From the NCBI GenBank assembly GCA_033002965.1, contig JAURVB010002634.1, positions 1-64,000 of the forward strand: a DNA stretch of 64,000 bases. The letters run 5' to 3'. Below the pieces are notes generated by a model. That model had not been told where the DNA came from, searched no databases, and saw only the letters and a program-made list of their open reading frames with translations. Source of the stretch: Piper betle. Its lineage: Eukaryota; Streptophyta; Magnoliopsida; Piperales; Piperaceae. The position numbers and the translations under genes were made by a program. This document shows positions 11,684 through 22,350 of the stretch, in pieces. Positions within the stretch are counted from its first letter, which is position 1. Each line of letters starts with the position of its first letter.

Positions 11684-13463
11684 TGTAAAACCCACGATTC
11701 GAGTCAAGGTTTTATATTCAGAACCGGTCGGTTCGACTGTTATTTTTCAAGTCGAGTCAGTTTCAGAACACGTGTACTGAGTCGACGCCGGTCTCGTGTA
11801 TGAGCCATGAGGGTCATGTGTACCCAACTATATAATGATAACGTCATGAACACAGCAGAAAAGAATGAGTTATCAGAATATATGAGAGTATGCAGTTCAT
11901 TTTTTTTATTATGATATATAATGGATCGTAGAATTAGTTTTAGGCCGTTTACCGCGTTAGGACGCGTTACGGGCATTTTGGATGGGTTGATAGTCCTAGA
12001 GCATATCATTATGATTCTTTTTTTGGTGTTGTTTGATTTTGTGGGATTTTTCCCAAATTTTTTTAAAATTTTTTTTATGACTTGAATATTATCTTGACTC
12101 GAGTCGGAGATGAGTCAAGTAATATTTACGAGTTTGCCACCACACACACCCCCAACCTTTCCTTTCTTCTTCCCCAAACCCTTGTCGCGCGCCGCCACTG
12201 TGCATGCCGCCGCCGTTGCCGTGGACGCCTGCCCAGCTGCCGATCGTCGCCCCTAGCTCCGCCACGGCGTCACTATGCCGCCCCGACCAGTCCCGGCCGC
12301 TACCAAGCCACCGTGACGCCGGAATCAATGCACCTAGCGTTGCGGTTGGTTTTGGTCGCGTTGCCGATTCCGCCGCCGGCGACCGTCGCCGCCGCGATCA
12401 AGTGGTCATCTCGACGTCTTCATCCAACCCACGACCGTCCCCGACCGGAACGGAGGCCAGCGCCGCCCATCTTGGCCGGATCGAGTCACCCACCGCCGCC
12501 ACCACTATTTATGCATTTTCCGGCGAGCCACCACCTCCGTTGGCCGCGTCGACCTCGTAGATGGGATGGGCTCGCCGAGCCGGTTCCAATGGTACCCACC
12601 ACGACCACTATCCGGCCAAGAATCACCTCAGGCAACTCTTGCCGGAAAACCATCGGAACCCGCCGAAAAATCAGAATTTCTGGAATTCACTGGAATTCAC
12701 CGGATCTTCCGCAGGGCTCACCCAGTCGAGCCCGATCGAGCTTCAGACGTCGATGAGCGCCGAATTTGAGTTTCGAGACACGCGACGGAACCCTAACCGT
12801 CGCCGATTATCGACAACATGAGGTATAATTACCTCCGATTGATTTATTTAAAATTGATTATTGTTAACGCAGCATGCTAGGACTAATTATTGATGTGATT
12901 AATGCTTAATTACAAATGAAGTGATAAGAGACATGACTTGATGAATAGTGCTTGAATGTAAGTGATCTAATGAAGTAGATCAGGTCAGAGCATGATAAGT
13001 GACCACGACATAAGTTACAGACACATAATAAAATTAGTATGAATAGGATGAGCTAGGATTAATTAATTTTTATGATTTTCTGATTGTTATGTTGATGGAT
13101 GCTTGCATTGTGATTGTGATGTTATTGAGTTTGATGCATCATTTAGTTAGCGGGCGTTAGTATTTAATTTTGATGTGTAGGTACGGAGTAGGAGCTCGCC
13201 GCCTAGGCACGATGACATGCTTGGAGCTTCTACCAGGTCCGTTTAGGACTCGTCTGTTTTACTCTTTTCTATTGTATGTTTGTTTTAATGCCTGCAGGAT
13301 GGGTTAAGTGGTGTTTTATCGGATCCCACTTAACTCGGGTCATTTAACCGAACATTTTCCGGATTAATAACCCCTCGAGGATGAGATCCCTCGAGGTTGA
13401 TTTCGAAAACAAGATCCACCAAACGTTGCCTTCGGGCCTATTATATAACTCCCTACCCAAGCC

Positions 13464-13494
<31 letters not shown>

Positions 13495-14617
13495 TTTGCG
13501 TTTCTGTGAGACGAGAGATGGAGAAATCGACTGCACGTACCATGCAGAGGATGCCGTGACAGTCAAAGAGGGCTCTGGATTAGTGCCAGTGGACTGTTCC
13601 ATTCTCGAGGGATCCTGATAACTCTGCGTTTGAGTTCCTCACACCCGGAGAACGTGGAGGTTTACGGGTACTGTTAAGTACAGCGCATGTCCGGACTTGT
13701 GGTTCAAAGGGTACTAAAGGCGACTGCCTGAGAGTACTCGGCCTTCGTGCTCAAGGCCAGGAGAAATATGGAGGTAAGGAGAGGGCTTAGGATAAAGTTT
13801 CACGAGAAGTACTGAAAAAGAAGTGCCGAGAGCGGCATAGTACCAGCAGCAGATCAGTAAGTTCGGGATGTTACCGGGTCTGCAGCCCAGTGGCTCCTCA
13901 GTAGTGCCCTTCAGAGTGTTCACGTGGAGTATATGTTGTTGTGTTTCATATGAGAGTTTGCTCTCATAGCCAGTTTGTTATAGTTACTTTCTTTTCGGAC
14001 CAATAACGCTTGTTACTGACGTTTTTCTTATATATATATAGGTGATAAGCACGAGATGGATGTGCCGGCCAAGACGGAGGAGCAACAAGGTCTTCTGCAC
14101 ACACACATTGGGTGATTGAGTGTTTAATGTTTTGTTTATGATGTTATTTTATAAACATGCTATGATTAAATGTTGAGGCATGACAAGGACATGAAATGAA
14201 ATGATCAGAGTAGCGCAGCAAAAATTAGATGGGTTAGGACCCAAAGTTCAGAGAATGATGAATATAGTAGATTAGAAGTCTATGTGAATGCTATTGTTGT
14301 TATGCGTATATATGTTTGAATATATGATTTTGACAGGGTGGCCCCTAATTACATTTTTAGGGGAAATTATGTCCCTTTCGTTTTAGAATTTTACTAATTT
14401 TGATTGTAATTGTATTGGTGTGAAAATTGGTTGCATGCCATCCATGTAGTATCGTGTTAGGGTTTTATGCATTCATACATACACATAGCAAGTTAGATCT
14501 TCATCTTAAGACGCCGAGATTGGATCCGCATGAGTTAGGTTCGGGTTAGCCGACCTAACCGGGGCCTATAACATGCCGGTTCGGTTCACGAGTGTGAACC
14601 GGATTTGGGGTGTTACA
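11684..14617 (+). mobile_element. Solo LTR of family L
   Basis: It runs from TGTAAAACCCACGATTCG to GGATTTGGGGTGTTACA, flanked by perfect CTTAC repeats (11679-11683 and 14618-14622). Length is 2934 bp. It has the family layout: ACTCGAG module (about 12099-12118), GC-rich segment 12180-12800, intron-like block 12823-13297, a TATATAACTCCC box near 13441 followed by a TA run (13465-13491), and the CCCCTAATTAC hairpin (14342-14363). Outside the target duplication the DNA is unrelated AT-rich sequence. No internal retroviral region is present. Confidence 0.88.
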
Positions 14618-14622
14618 CTTAC

Positions 14623-15149
14623 TCCTAAGAGTAAAAATTATTTGCAACCCCAAGTTTTACACAAAGTATTGCCTGATTTAGAGAAACGATCACTTGCACC
14701 CCTATATTTTAACACCATTAATAAGTAGTTAAATATTAATGATATAATTGAAGTTGGATTATCTTCTAATTTGATAATGTGACAATTCAAACACGTTATC
14801 AAGAAAAATATATTTTAACACTATTTTTAACCTATTAATGTATTACTTATATCGAAATATATGGACATTAATATTATTAATAAGTGATTAAATAATTATG
14901 ACATAATTAAAGTTGGGCCATATTTTAACTTGGCGCTGTAACAAACTTAGACCTGTTATCAAGTTAACATCATTTTCATAAAAAATAAAAATCGCTTATA
15001 CCCTTGATGATGTGTTTGAATATGTTATTTCATCATATTAAAATTTAATTTAACCTTAAGAACTTCATTAATATTTAACTATTTATTAATAATGTTAGAT
15101 TCTATATATATCTATTAAATTAATATATTAATAGGTAAAGAAAATTGTA

Positions 15150-15151
<2 letters not shown>
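14623..15151. other. AT-rich intergenic DNA
   Basis: No gene seen. Imperfectly repeated phrases occur, such as ATTAATAAGTAGTTAAATA and ATTAATAAGTGATTAAATA, likely relics of an old repeat. Confidence 0.4.

Positions 15152-15193
<42 letters not shown>
15152..15193. repeat. TA microsatellite
   Basis: About 21 uninterrupted TA units. It flanks the left end of the foldback element; a second TA run at 20126-20171 flanks the right end, so the element either inserted into a TA tract or carries TA runs at its ends. Confidence 0.9.
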
Positions 15194-15199
<6 letters not shown>

Positions 15200-15334
15200 C
15201 TAGAATGCACTGCATGCAGTGTATCCAAGCACATCTAGCGGCTGATTTCTCCCCACAACCCCCCCCCTATCACTCCCACCTGCCGGCCGCCCCTGCCACC
15301 CCCGCCCCAACCGTTGCCCCTTGCTAACCCCTCC

Positions 15335-18205
15335 TGTAAAACCCGTGATTCGAGTCAGGGTTTTACGTTACCGAACCAGTCGGTTCGATCGTTGGTTCGA
15401 GTCGAGTCGGTTTTATAAATCGCGTGCTGAGTCGAGACCAGCCGTGAGTTATGAGCGATGAGAGTCAGGTGTACCTGAATATATGATGATAACGTCGAGA
15501 AGATGGTGAGATACGAGTTATCTGAATATATGAAAGTATGCAGTATTTTTTTCTTTTTATATGTTTGATCGTAGAAATAATTTTAGGGCCGAATGACGAA
15601 TTAGGACGCGTTGGATTATATTCGGGTGGGTTATTAGTTATAGAGCATGTCATTTGGATATTGTTGTGTTTGTTTTATTTTATGTGATTTTTCCATATTT
15701 TTCTAGATTTTTTTAAAATTTATTACGAACTAGTTATTATTTTGACTCGAGTAGGAATCGAGTCAATACTTATTTACGAAAATGCCATCGCACACACTTC
15801 TTCTTCCTCCCGACCTTTTCTCCCCCACGCCCAAACCCTAACCGCCGCCGCCCCTGTTCGCGCGCCACCGCCGCCACGGCCGACGCCGCCTGGCCGCCGA
15901 TCGACGCCGCCCCGCCCAGTCGTGTCGTCGCCGTGCCGCCCCGACCAACCCCAGCCACCGTCTCGCCGCCACGACGCCGAAAATCGACCCACGAAACCAC
16001 CTCGGCCGCCGCCACTTCGGGCCGGATTCCGTCGCCGTCCGAGCCGCGCCGCTGCCGCTGTGACCCCGACGACCACCCCTCGACGTCGCCGACGTTTCCC
16101 CCATCGTCCCGACCACCGTCGAGGCCGGCCGGAGCCTCGATCGGAGAACGCCGCCACCGCCGCCCATTTTCGACGCCGCCGTCGACGGCCATCGCCGCCT
16201 CGGCTACCCTGTTTGACACCACCATTGGACCGAGCTCGTCGAGCTGGTGCCGATAGACCCCCTGATTGCCCCGTCCCAAATCATCGCCGGAAAACCGTCG
16301 GACATCTCGCCGGAAAACCGCCGACACTCGCCGGAAAACCGCCGGAACCGCCGGAAATTGGATTTGTGGGAAATTCGCCGGATCATCCGCCGAACGCACC
16401 CGGTCCAATCTGATCGGTCTTCGGACGCTGCTAGGTGCCGAATTCGAGTTTCGAGCCACGAAACGGAAACCCTAGCCGTCGCCGATTTTCGACGACGCGA
16501 GGTATAATTTATTTTAATTTAATTATTTGAAAGTTTTGATTATTAGAATTGCATGCTAGGATTGGTGAATTGTGTGTTATAATAATATAAATAAATGTAG
16601 ATTTGATTAAGGATAAAAATATGAAATTTGTTTGATTGTGTGGTGTTAAAAATAGAAGTTATGAAACTAATTAGGGTTATTAAGTAATAATCATGATCTA
16701 ATCAAACTAGCTTAAGTAGACTCGCTAGAATTGATATAGGTTGATGTGTGTTGATTGACGTGTGATTGTGTTGATTGTGTGTGTATGCTATAGGATATGT
16801 GATTCATCATGCGGGCGTTAGTTTTTAGCTTGATTGTGTAGGTACGGTGTAGGAGCTCGCCGCCTAGGCGCGTGGACCCGTTTGGAGCTTCTACCAGGTC
16901 CGTTTAGGACTCGTTCTCTGATTTACGCTACTCTCTTGTGTATTTGACTTATTATGTGCAGGACGAGTTAAGTGGCGTTTTATCGAATCCCACTTAACTC
17001 GGGCCATTTAGCCAATGATTTTCCGGATTAATAACCCTCGAGGATGAGATCCCTCGAGTTTGTTTTCGAACTTCAGATCCAGCTCACGTTGCCTTCGGGC
17101 CTATTGTATAAATCCCAACCCAGACCTATATATATATGTATAGTTTTCGTGTTTTTGTGAGAGACTGAATGAGGGAAATCCGACTACCGTGCTACGCGAG
17201 CGGGCACGTGTGTGTCGACAGTGGGCTCTGGAATGGTGCGCGGGCCGTTTCATTCCCGAGGGATCTTGACAACTCCACCTTTGAGTTCCTCAAACCCGGA
17301 GAAGTGTGGAGGTTCACGGGTACTGCATTGCAGCGCATGTCTAGACTTGTGGTTTCAAAGGGTACTGAAGGCGACTGCCTGAGAGTACTCGGCCTTCGTG
17401 CTCAAGGCCAGGAGTAATATAGAAGGTGCAGAGGGCGGAAAGGAATGAGATTTGACGCGAGAAGCAATAGAGAAATGGCCGAGGCATGAGAATGTGAAAG
17501 ATAGGGGGACGCTGTCGACCCGATGGCGACGGCTCCCGTATGTGCCCTGATGAGAGTTCTTGAGGAAGTATATGGTTTTGATTCAACAGGAGAGTTTGCT
17601 CTCCTGTGCCAGATTGATATTAGTTATTTTCCGGGCCGGTAACACTCGTTACTGACGGTTTTTCTATATATATGTAGGTGAGGAATGCGAGCGATGAAAG
17701 CTGTCGGGACTGCGGAGGAGCAGCACGGAACCGCGCACACATGTACCTGCCGCGGGTAACGTATAATGATGGTGTGTTATTGTTATGTAAACGATAATTT
17801 TGATGCGTTTGTTTGAGTGAATTACTTGTTATGAAACGAACTGATAAATATGAATGAGTAGGGAGCCTTGGAGTACAGACTCGGCTTAGGTAAAAATGAA
17901 TGAGATAATGGTTGAATGTCATGGTAGATTAGTATGTGTTACCGTATTTTTATAAAATAGTATATATTTTCTTTTGGTTTTTCATTTATTATTTTGTCTT
18001 GTCTTTGCTTGTACATCATAGCATGCATGTAGGACTACGTTAGAACCCATGCATCCCATCCATGCATTTCATGTTTGCATCTCCATCTTGAGACACCGAG
18101 GGCAGATCCGGGTCGGCTTAACCGAACCCAGTAGATTAGCGAACGGTTCGGTCGCCGGTGACATTTCCGGGTCGGTTCACGGGTGAGCCGAAACGGGGTG
18201 TTACA
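15335..18205 (+). mobile_element. Solo LTR of family L inside the foldback element
   Basis: It runs from TGTAAAACCCGTGATTCG to GAAACGGGGTGTTACA, flanked by perfect CCTCC repeats (15330-15334 and 18206-18210). Length is 2871 bp. It is closest to the 2633-5540 copy, sharing long stretches such as the segment 16440-16510 and the GAAACGGGG end. It lacks part of the region that holds the CCCCTA..TAGGGG hairpin in other copies (deletion near 17950). The intron-like block is 16502-16961 and the TATAAATCCC box lies near 17107. No internal retroviral sequence is present. Confidence 0.88.
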
Positions 18206-18344
18206 CCTCCACCCTCCTTGGTGGCCGTCCCTGCACCCACCCTGCCCGCCAACCCTGCCCCCACCCCTTGCAACCCACCATCCCCTACCGTGCGGCGGCT
18301 CCCCGCCGCTGCAGCCTTGGATGCGCGGGGGGGGGGGGGGGTGA

Positions 18345-19460
18345 GAAAATAGTCGATGGTAATTTCGTAATAAAAACTTAACCTGATCCGCACTCGTGTC
18401 AAATTTAAAAATAATAATAAAATAATTTCATAATAAAAACTTGACTCAATATCGACTCGAGTTAGCAATAAATTTTTAAAAAATACTATAAAAATTTATT
18501 ACTAAATTATTTTTTACTTAAGTTGAGAAATTATTTAAAAATTTATTTTATATTAACTTTTAAATAGTATGAAATAAAATTTTAAATAATTTATCAACTC
18601 GAGTCAAAAATAATTTAGTAATAAATTTTTATAGTATTTTTTAAAAAAATTATTTCTAACTCGAGTTGAGAACGAGTCAAGTTTTTATTTCAAAATTATT
18701 TTATTTTTAAAAAAAATCATTTCATACTATTGACTCGAGTTGAGATCAAGTCATTTTTTTATTACAAAATTATTGTATTTTTTTTAAAAAAATTATCTCA
18801 TACTATTGACACGATAGTGATCGAATCAAATTTTTATTAAGAAATTATTTTTTTTAAAAAAAAATTAACTCGAGTTTGGTTCGGGTCAAGTTTTATTACT
18901 AAGAAAATAGTCGATGGTAATTTCATAATAAAAACTTGACCCGATCCGCACTCGAGTCAAATTTAAAAAATAATAAAATAATTTCATAATAAAAACTTTA
19001 CTCAATCTCGACTCGAGTTAGCAATAAATTTTTAAAAAATACTATAAAAATTTATTACTAAATTATTTTTTACTTGAGTTGAGAAATTATTTAAAAACTT
19101 ATTTTATATTAACTTTTAAATAGTATGAAATCAACTTTTAAATAATTTATCAACTCAAGTCAGAAATAATTTAGTAATAAATTTTTATAGTATTTTTTAA
19201 AAAAAATTTATTTCTAACTCGAGTTGAGATCGAGTCAAGTTTTTATTTCAAAATTATTTTATTTTTTTTAAAAAAATTATCTCATACTATTAACTCGAGT
19301 TGTGATCAAGTCAATTTTTTATTACAAAATTATTGTATTTTTTTAAAAAAATTATCTCATACTATTGACACGATAATGATGGAGTCAATTTTTTATTAAA
19401 AAAAAATTTTTTTTTTTAAATTTAACTCGAGTTTGGTTCGGGTTAAGTTTTATTACGAAG
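18345..19460. repeat. Two tandem 558-bp units, each an imperfect palindrome
   Basis: The phrase GAAAATAGTCGATGGTAATT occurs at 18345 and 18903, giving a 558-bp period. Within each unit the left part (TAATAAAAACTTGACCCG, ACTCGAGTCAAATT) returns as its reverse complement on the right (AACTCGAGTTTGGTTCGGGT, CAAGTTTTATTAC). Many GAGTCAAGTTTTTATT / AATAAAAACTTGACTC segments alternate in orientation, so single strands could fold into long hairpins. This is the core of the foldback element. Confidence 0.75.
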
Positions 19461-20123
19461 TTGTCATCGACCATTTTTTCCTCTATTTCTCCCCTATTTC
19501 TTCCCCCTCCCCTCACTGTTTTGCCACGCGACCCCACTGCCGGCGACCTTGCTATCGGCCACCCACCGCTTACGGGGGGACCGCAGCTACTAGCGGGGGG
19601 TGGCCGGGGGATGGGGGTGGGGGGAATGCGGGGAGGCTCACGTCTGCCGCCAGGGGCCAGGGGGTGAGTTGGCGGGTAGATGTCTGGCGTTGGCCAGGAG
19701 GGGGTGGGGGAGCCGCATTGCCGGGCAAGGGCAGGGGGGCCGTGGCATAGCCAGGGGGGTTGGGGCAGTGGTTGGCGAGGGTGTGGCTGCAACGACATGG
19801 GGAGGAGGGGGGGTGCGCGGTGAGGGTGGGGAAGGGGGTGCCAGGGGCGGCGGGTGGGGTTGCAGCGGCGGCTAACAGGGTCATGGCTGGCAGGGTTGCG
19901 GTTGCGGCAGTGGGGGCAGGGGGGTTGTAAGGGGCGGGAGCAGGGGTGGCAAGGGTAGTGGGCGGGGCAGGGGCAAGGACGGCTGGCAGGGAGAGGGGTG
20001 GGGGTGGGGGCGGCCAGTGGGTGGGAGATGGGGGGGCTAGGGAGAAATCAGCGGCTGGATCATTTGATCCAGTGATTGTGCTTGGATGCACTTCATGCGC
20101 TGCATGCAATCCATTCGAGCAAA

Positions 20124-20125
<2 letters not shown>

Positions 20126-20171
<46 letters not shown>
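20126..20171. repeat. TA microsatellite interrupted by a solo LTR
   Basis: About 23 TA units. The same run resumes at 20864-20899 after the solo LTR at 20172-20863, showing that one TA tract was split by that insertion. Confidence 0.88.
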
Positions 20172-20175
<4 letters not shown>

Positions 20176-20859
20176 CGTCCAAATTTTTCACCGCACCCCT
20201 CGGCTCAATCATGATGGTTAACCCAGCCAGTCGTGGTTGAACCCGTGGTTATGCCTAATTTAATAGAAATAAGATACGTGAGATTTATTCGGAAGGAGGG
20301 AAAGGGGTGGAAGCCGGAACACCAAGCACCAAGGGGTGGAAGCCAGAACACCAAGCACCAAGGGGTGGAAGCCGGAACACCAAGCACCAAGGGGTGCATG
20401 TGTTGGCGTGCAGCACTTCAGCCGGGTGTCTATATAAGGAGATGTTATCCTTGTGTAGAGGGGGAGAAAAACAAAAATCAGATCAAAAGTGATCAAATGT
20501 GGGTGAGTGCCTCCCTGCGTGGAGATGTGAGGTAGTGTCGGGTAGGGGGATTGCCAGTGTGTGGCTGCAACCAGCCTTGGTCGGGGCCAAGTGCTAGGCA
20601 CACCCGGTAAGCTGTCGGTGCAGCGTTGTCCACTTGTGACCGAACCATCCAGTTCTATTCCAGCAGCCTCGAGCCTGCGTGCCGAGTGTTGGGGAAGTCC
20701 TGTCGAGTGTGTGTGTCGAAATGGCCGAGTGCATAAGAATTGTCTAAGTGTTATTGGATACTTGTGACTCTTTAGTCTCATCCCGCTGTCTCTTTGCGCG
20801 GCAAGGGCGCCTCGGTCCCATCGAACCCTTCCAACCCGACGCGGACGAACCCGCGCCGG

Positions 20860-20863
<4 letters not shown>
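20172..20863 (+). mobile_element. Solo LTR related by its 3' end to the 53978 retrotransposon
   Basis: It is 692 bp, begins TGTTCGTCC, ends CGGAACA, and is flanked by ATATA on both sides within a TA tract, so the duplication is consistent but not diagnostic. A TATATAAG box at 20431-20438 fits a U3 promoter. The last about 80 bp (TCTTTGCGCGGCAAGGGCGC from 20790, then CTCGGTCCCA) closely match the last about 100 bp of the LTRs at 53978-56242 and 59460-61725. Those elements therefore belong to related lineages though the rest of the LTRs differ. No internal region is present. Confidence 0.7.
20304..20390 (+). repeat. Three 29-bp direct repeats upstream of the LTR TATA box
   Basis: A 29-bp unit starting GGGGTGGAAGCCGGAACACC occurs at 20304, 20333 and 20362, the middle one with a single G to A change, and a fourth begins at 20391. 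It lies about 40-130 bp upstream of the LTR TATATAAG box, a position typical of U3 enhancer-like repeats. Confidence 0.85.
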
Positions 20864-20899
<36 letters not shown>

Positions 20900-20901
<2 letters not shown>

Positions 20902-21126
20902 ATGATATGTCTGAATTTGTCATATAATCAATAGGGTCAAATTTTGATTATATCTGTCATTAATATTTAACTACAGTGATAGAGTCCGGAAGTATAAATA
21001 ATTATTTTTAAAAAATAGGGGCGTAAGTAATACTTTCTACAAAATAAAGGTGCAAATGACCTTTAATCTTTTCCTAATCCCATGATACGGCGCACCCGCC
21101 GATGCATGCGCTTGAGGCGGCGTGCA
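20900..21126. other. Upstream region of the NOI-like gene
   Basis: AT-rich DNA between the split TA microsatellite and the TATA box at 21127; nothing else recognised. Confidence 0.4.
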
Positions 21127-21133
21127 TATAAAA
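21127..21133 (+). promoter_or_regulatory. TATA box of the NOI-like gene
   Basis: TATAAAA at 21127-21133, 192 bp upstream of the ATG at 21319. It predicts a start site near 21160 and a leader of about 160 nt. Confidence 0.5.
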
Positions 21134-21318
21134 ACTCACCCAATATAATCAAATTATTATTTATTTGTATCCAAGATTGGAACTCGCTCACTTCTTCGTT
21201 GCAACCACTATAGCACTCACTTCTGAACTTTTGTTCTCTTCTTTCTACCATTACCCGAAGTCTTCCAACCAAATCTCACTTCTACTTCAAGTGTCTTTCC
21301 TCATTCTAGTGCATTGCA

Positions 21319-22350
21319 ATGGAGGTGATTGAAGAACTTCTTTTTGGCCTTCATTTTGCCTGTTTTCATTCTTCTCATGTGAAGAAATATTGGGAGCTAG
21401 CTTGAGCTTTGTCCATCATATTCTTTGTGCAGGAATACAAGAGGTACCACATACCGGCGTTTGGAAACTGGGAGCTAAGTGACGGAGTTCCCATCACCCA
21501 GTACTTTGAAGACGCCGGCAAGCAGGGTGGTCTGATTCGGTATACCGATTATGGCATGGATGACCTCTACAACAACGAGTTCATCATGGTCACACCAACC
21601 ATTCTTCACTACACCAAGGTCATTTTACTTGTTTTACCTAAAAAATGTCAGTATTCTTTCCTCTCTTCCACTTCGTTTTTATTTTCAAAATCGTTCTCAC
21701 TTGTTCGTTCGTAAGAAACTATCACGAGCCCATGACAATGTGACTTTCTCATACTTAAATCTTGCTACTTGTGTGAATTTCTGACCAAGTTGTAGTGTCA
21801 AGTCAAGAAATAACTTTTTTTTACCCATCTTCAAGAAATTTTGAGGATGTGGGTTTGGACTAAAGATGCAATTCCATGGATTAATTTTCTTCTTCCAGAC
21901 AAAAGGTGGCTCTAGGCACTATCAAACTGGCAAGGAAGCTAAGAAGAAGTGCAAGGTGTGCGATGCGATAGGGCCACCACGTCCAATGCATTCAAAACCT
22001 TACAAGGCTGTGGATGAGGACTTGTACAAGATTCCTTCTGAACTTTTGAGCAGAAGGGTAGCCTACTTTACTGCTCCTCTCTTTATTATCTTCTATCTAG
22101 TCAGTCAGCACGAACGTAGTCTGTAGTGTAGAGAAATCCGTTTATTTCCTTATTTACTGCGACTCAAGTGGCAATATCTTCTTGTAAATTATTGATGATG
22201 GCATTGGTGAAAAATGATCAGCTCATTGGCTATCTATCGAGCAGTTTTGGAGCCATCAAACGCACATGTGACACTTCTTCTGTCTTCGTTTTCCAGAGAA
22301 AAGCTAAGGGATTCTTTACAAGATGCTTCATACCCAGTTGTGCTGCTTGA
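21319..22350 (+). CDS. NOI/RIN4-like protein (AvrRpt-cleavage domain), four exons
   Basis: Exons: 21319-21324 (ATGGAG only), 21433-21618, 21899-22057 and 22297-22350; all introns are GT..AG and phase 0. The product is 134 aa. Residues 3-40 carry the NOI core (YHIPAFGNWELSDGVPITQY), with the invariant P-x-F-G-x-W and the downstream aromatic. The middle has a K-rich stretch with KKCKVCDAIGPPRP, and the C terminus GFFTRCFIPSCAA has two cysteines where family members are thought to be lipid-modified for plasma-membrane attachment. The best-known member, RIN4, is a guarded immune regulator cut by a bacterial protease at this motif; small NOI proteins like this one are less studied. The two-codon first exon is inferred from the donor after ATGGAG and the family's typical M-E-(D/E)-x-K-R start; an alternative first exon cannot be excluded. 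Confidence 0.82.

Larger units (their letters stand above)
15194..20125. mobile_element. Foldback (long inverted repeat) element split by a solo LTR
   Basis: The left end (about 15203-15255: GCACTGCATGCAGTG, ATCCAAGCACA, GCGGCTGATTTCTCCCC) reappears inverted at the right end (about 20035-20120: GGGAGAAATCAGCGGCTGG, TGTGCTTGGATGCA, GCTGCATGC). Inside come GC-rich arms (C-rich on the left at 15250-18330, G-rich on the right at 19500-20040) and a core of two 558-bp palindromic repeats (18345-19460). Without the 2871-bp LTR at 15335-18205 and its duplication the element is about 2.06 kb. No transposase is visible. Open frames in the GC arms are low-complexity. It is a non-autonomous foldback or long-TIR DNA element; the superfamily is not assigned because the TA-rich flanks hide any target duplication. 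Confidence 0.65.

Noticed and set aside
12082..12821. Open frame of 224 codons and overlapping frames
   Set aside because: Same GC-rich LTR segment as above; length comes from the scarcity of stop codons at high GC content.
15742..16507. Open frames of 223 (plus) and 229 (minus) codons
   Set aside because: GC-rich segment of the nested solo LTR; both strands open, no domain, no conserved protein pattern.
19385..20109. Proline- or glycine-rich frames on both strands
   Set aside because: They come from the G-rich arm of the foldback element; pure composition effect.
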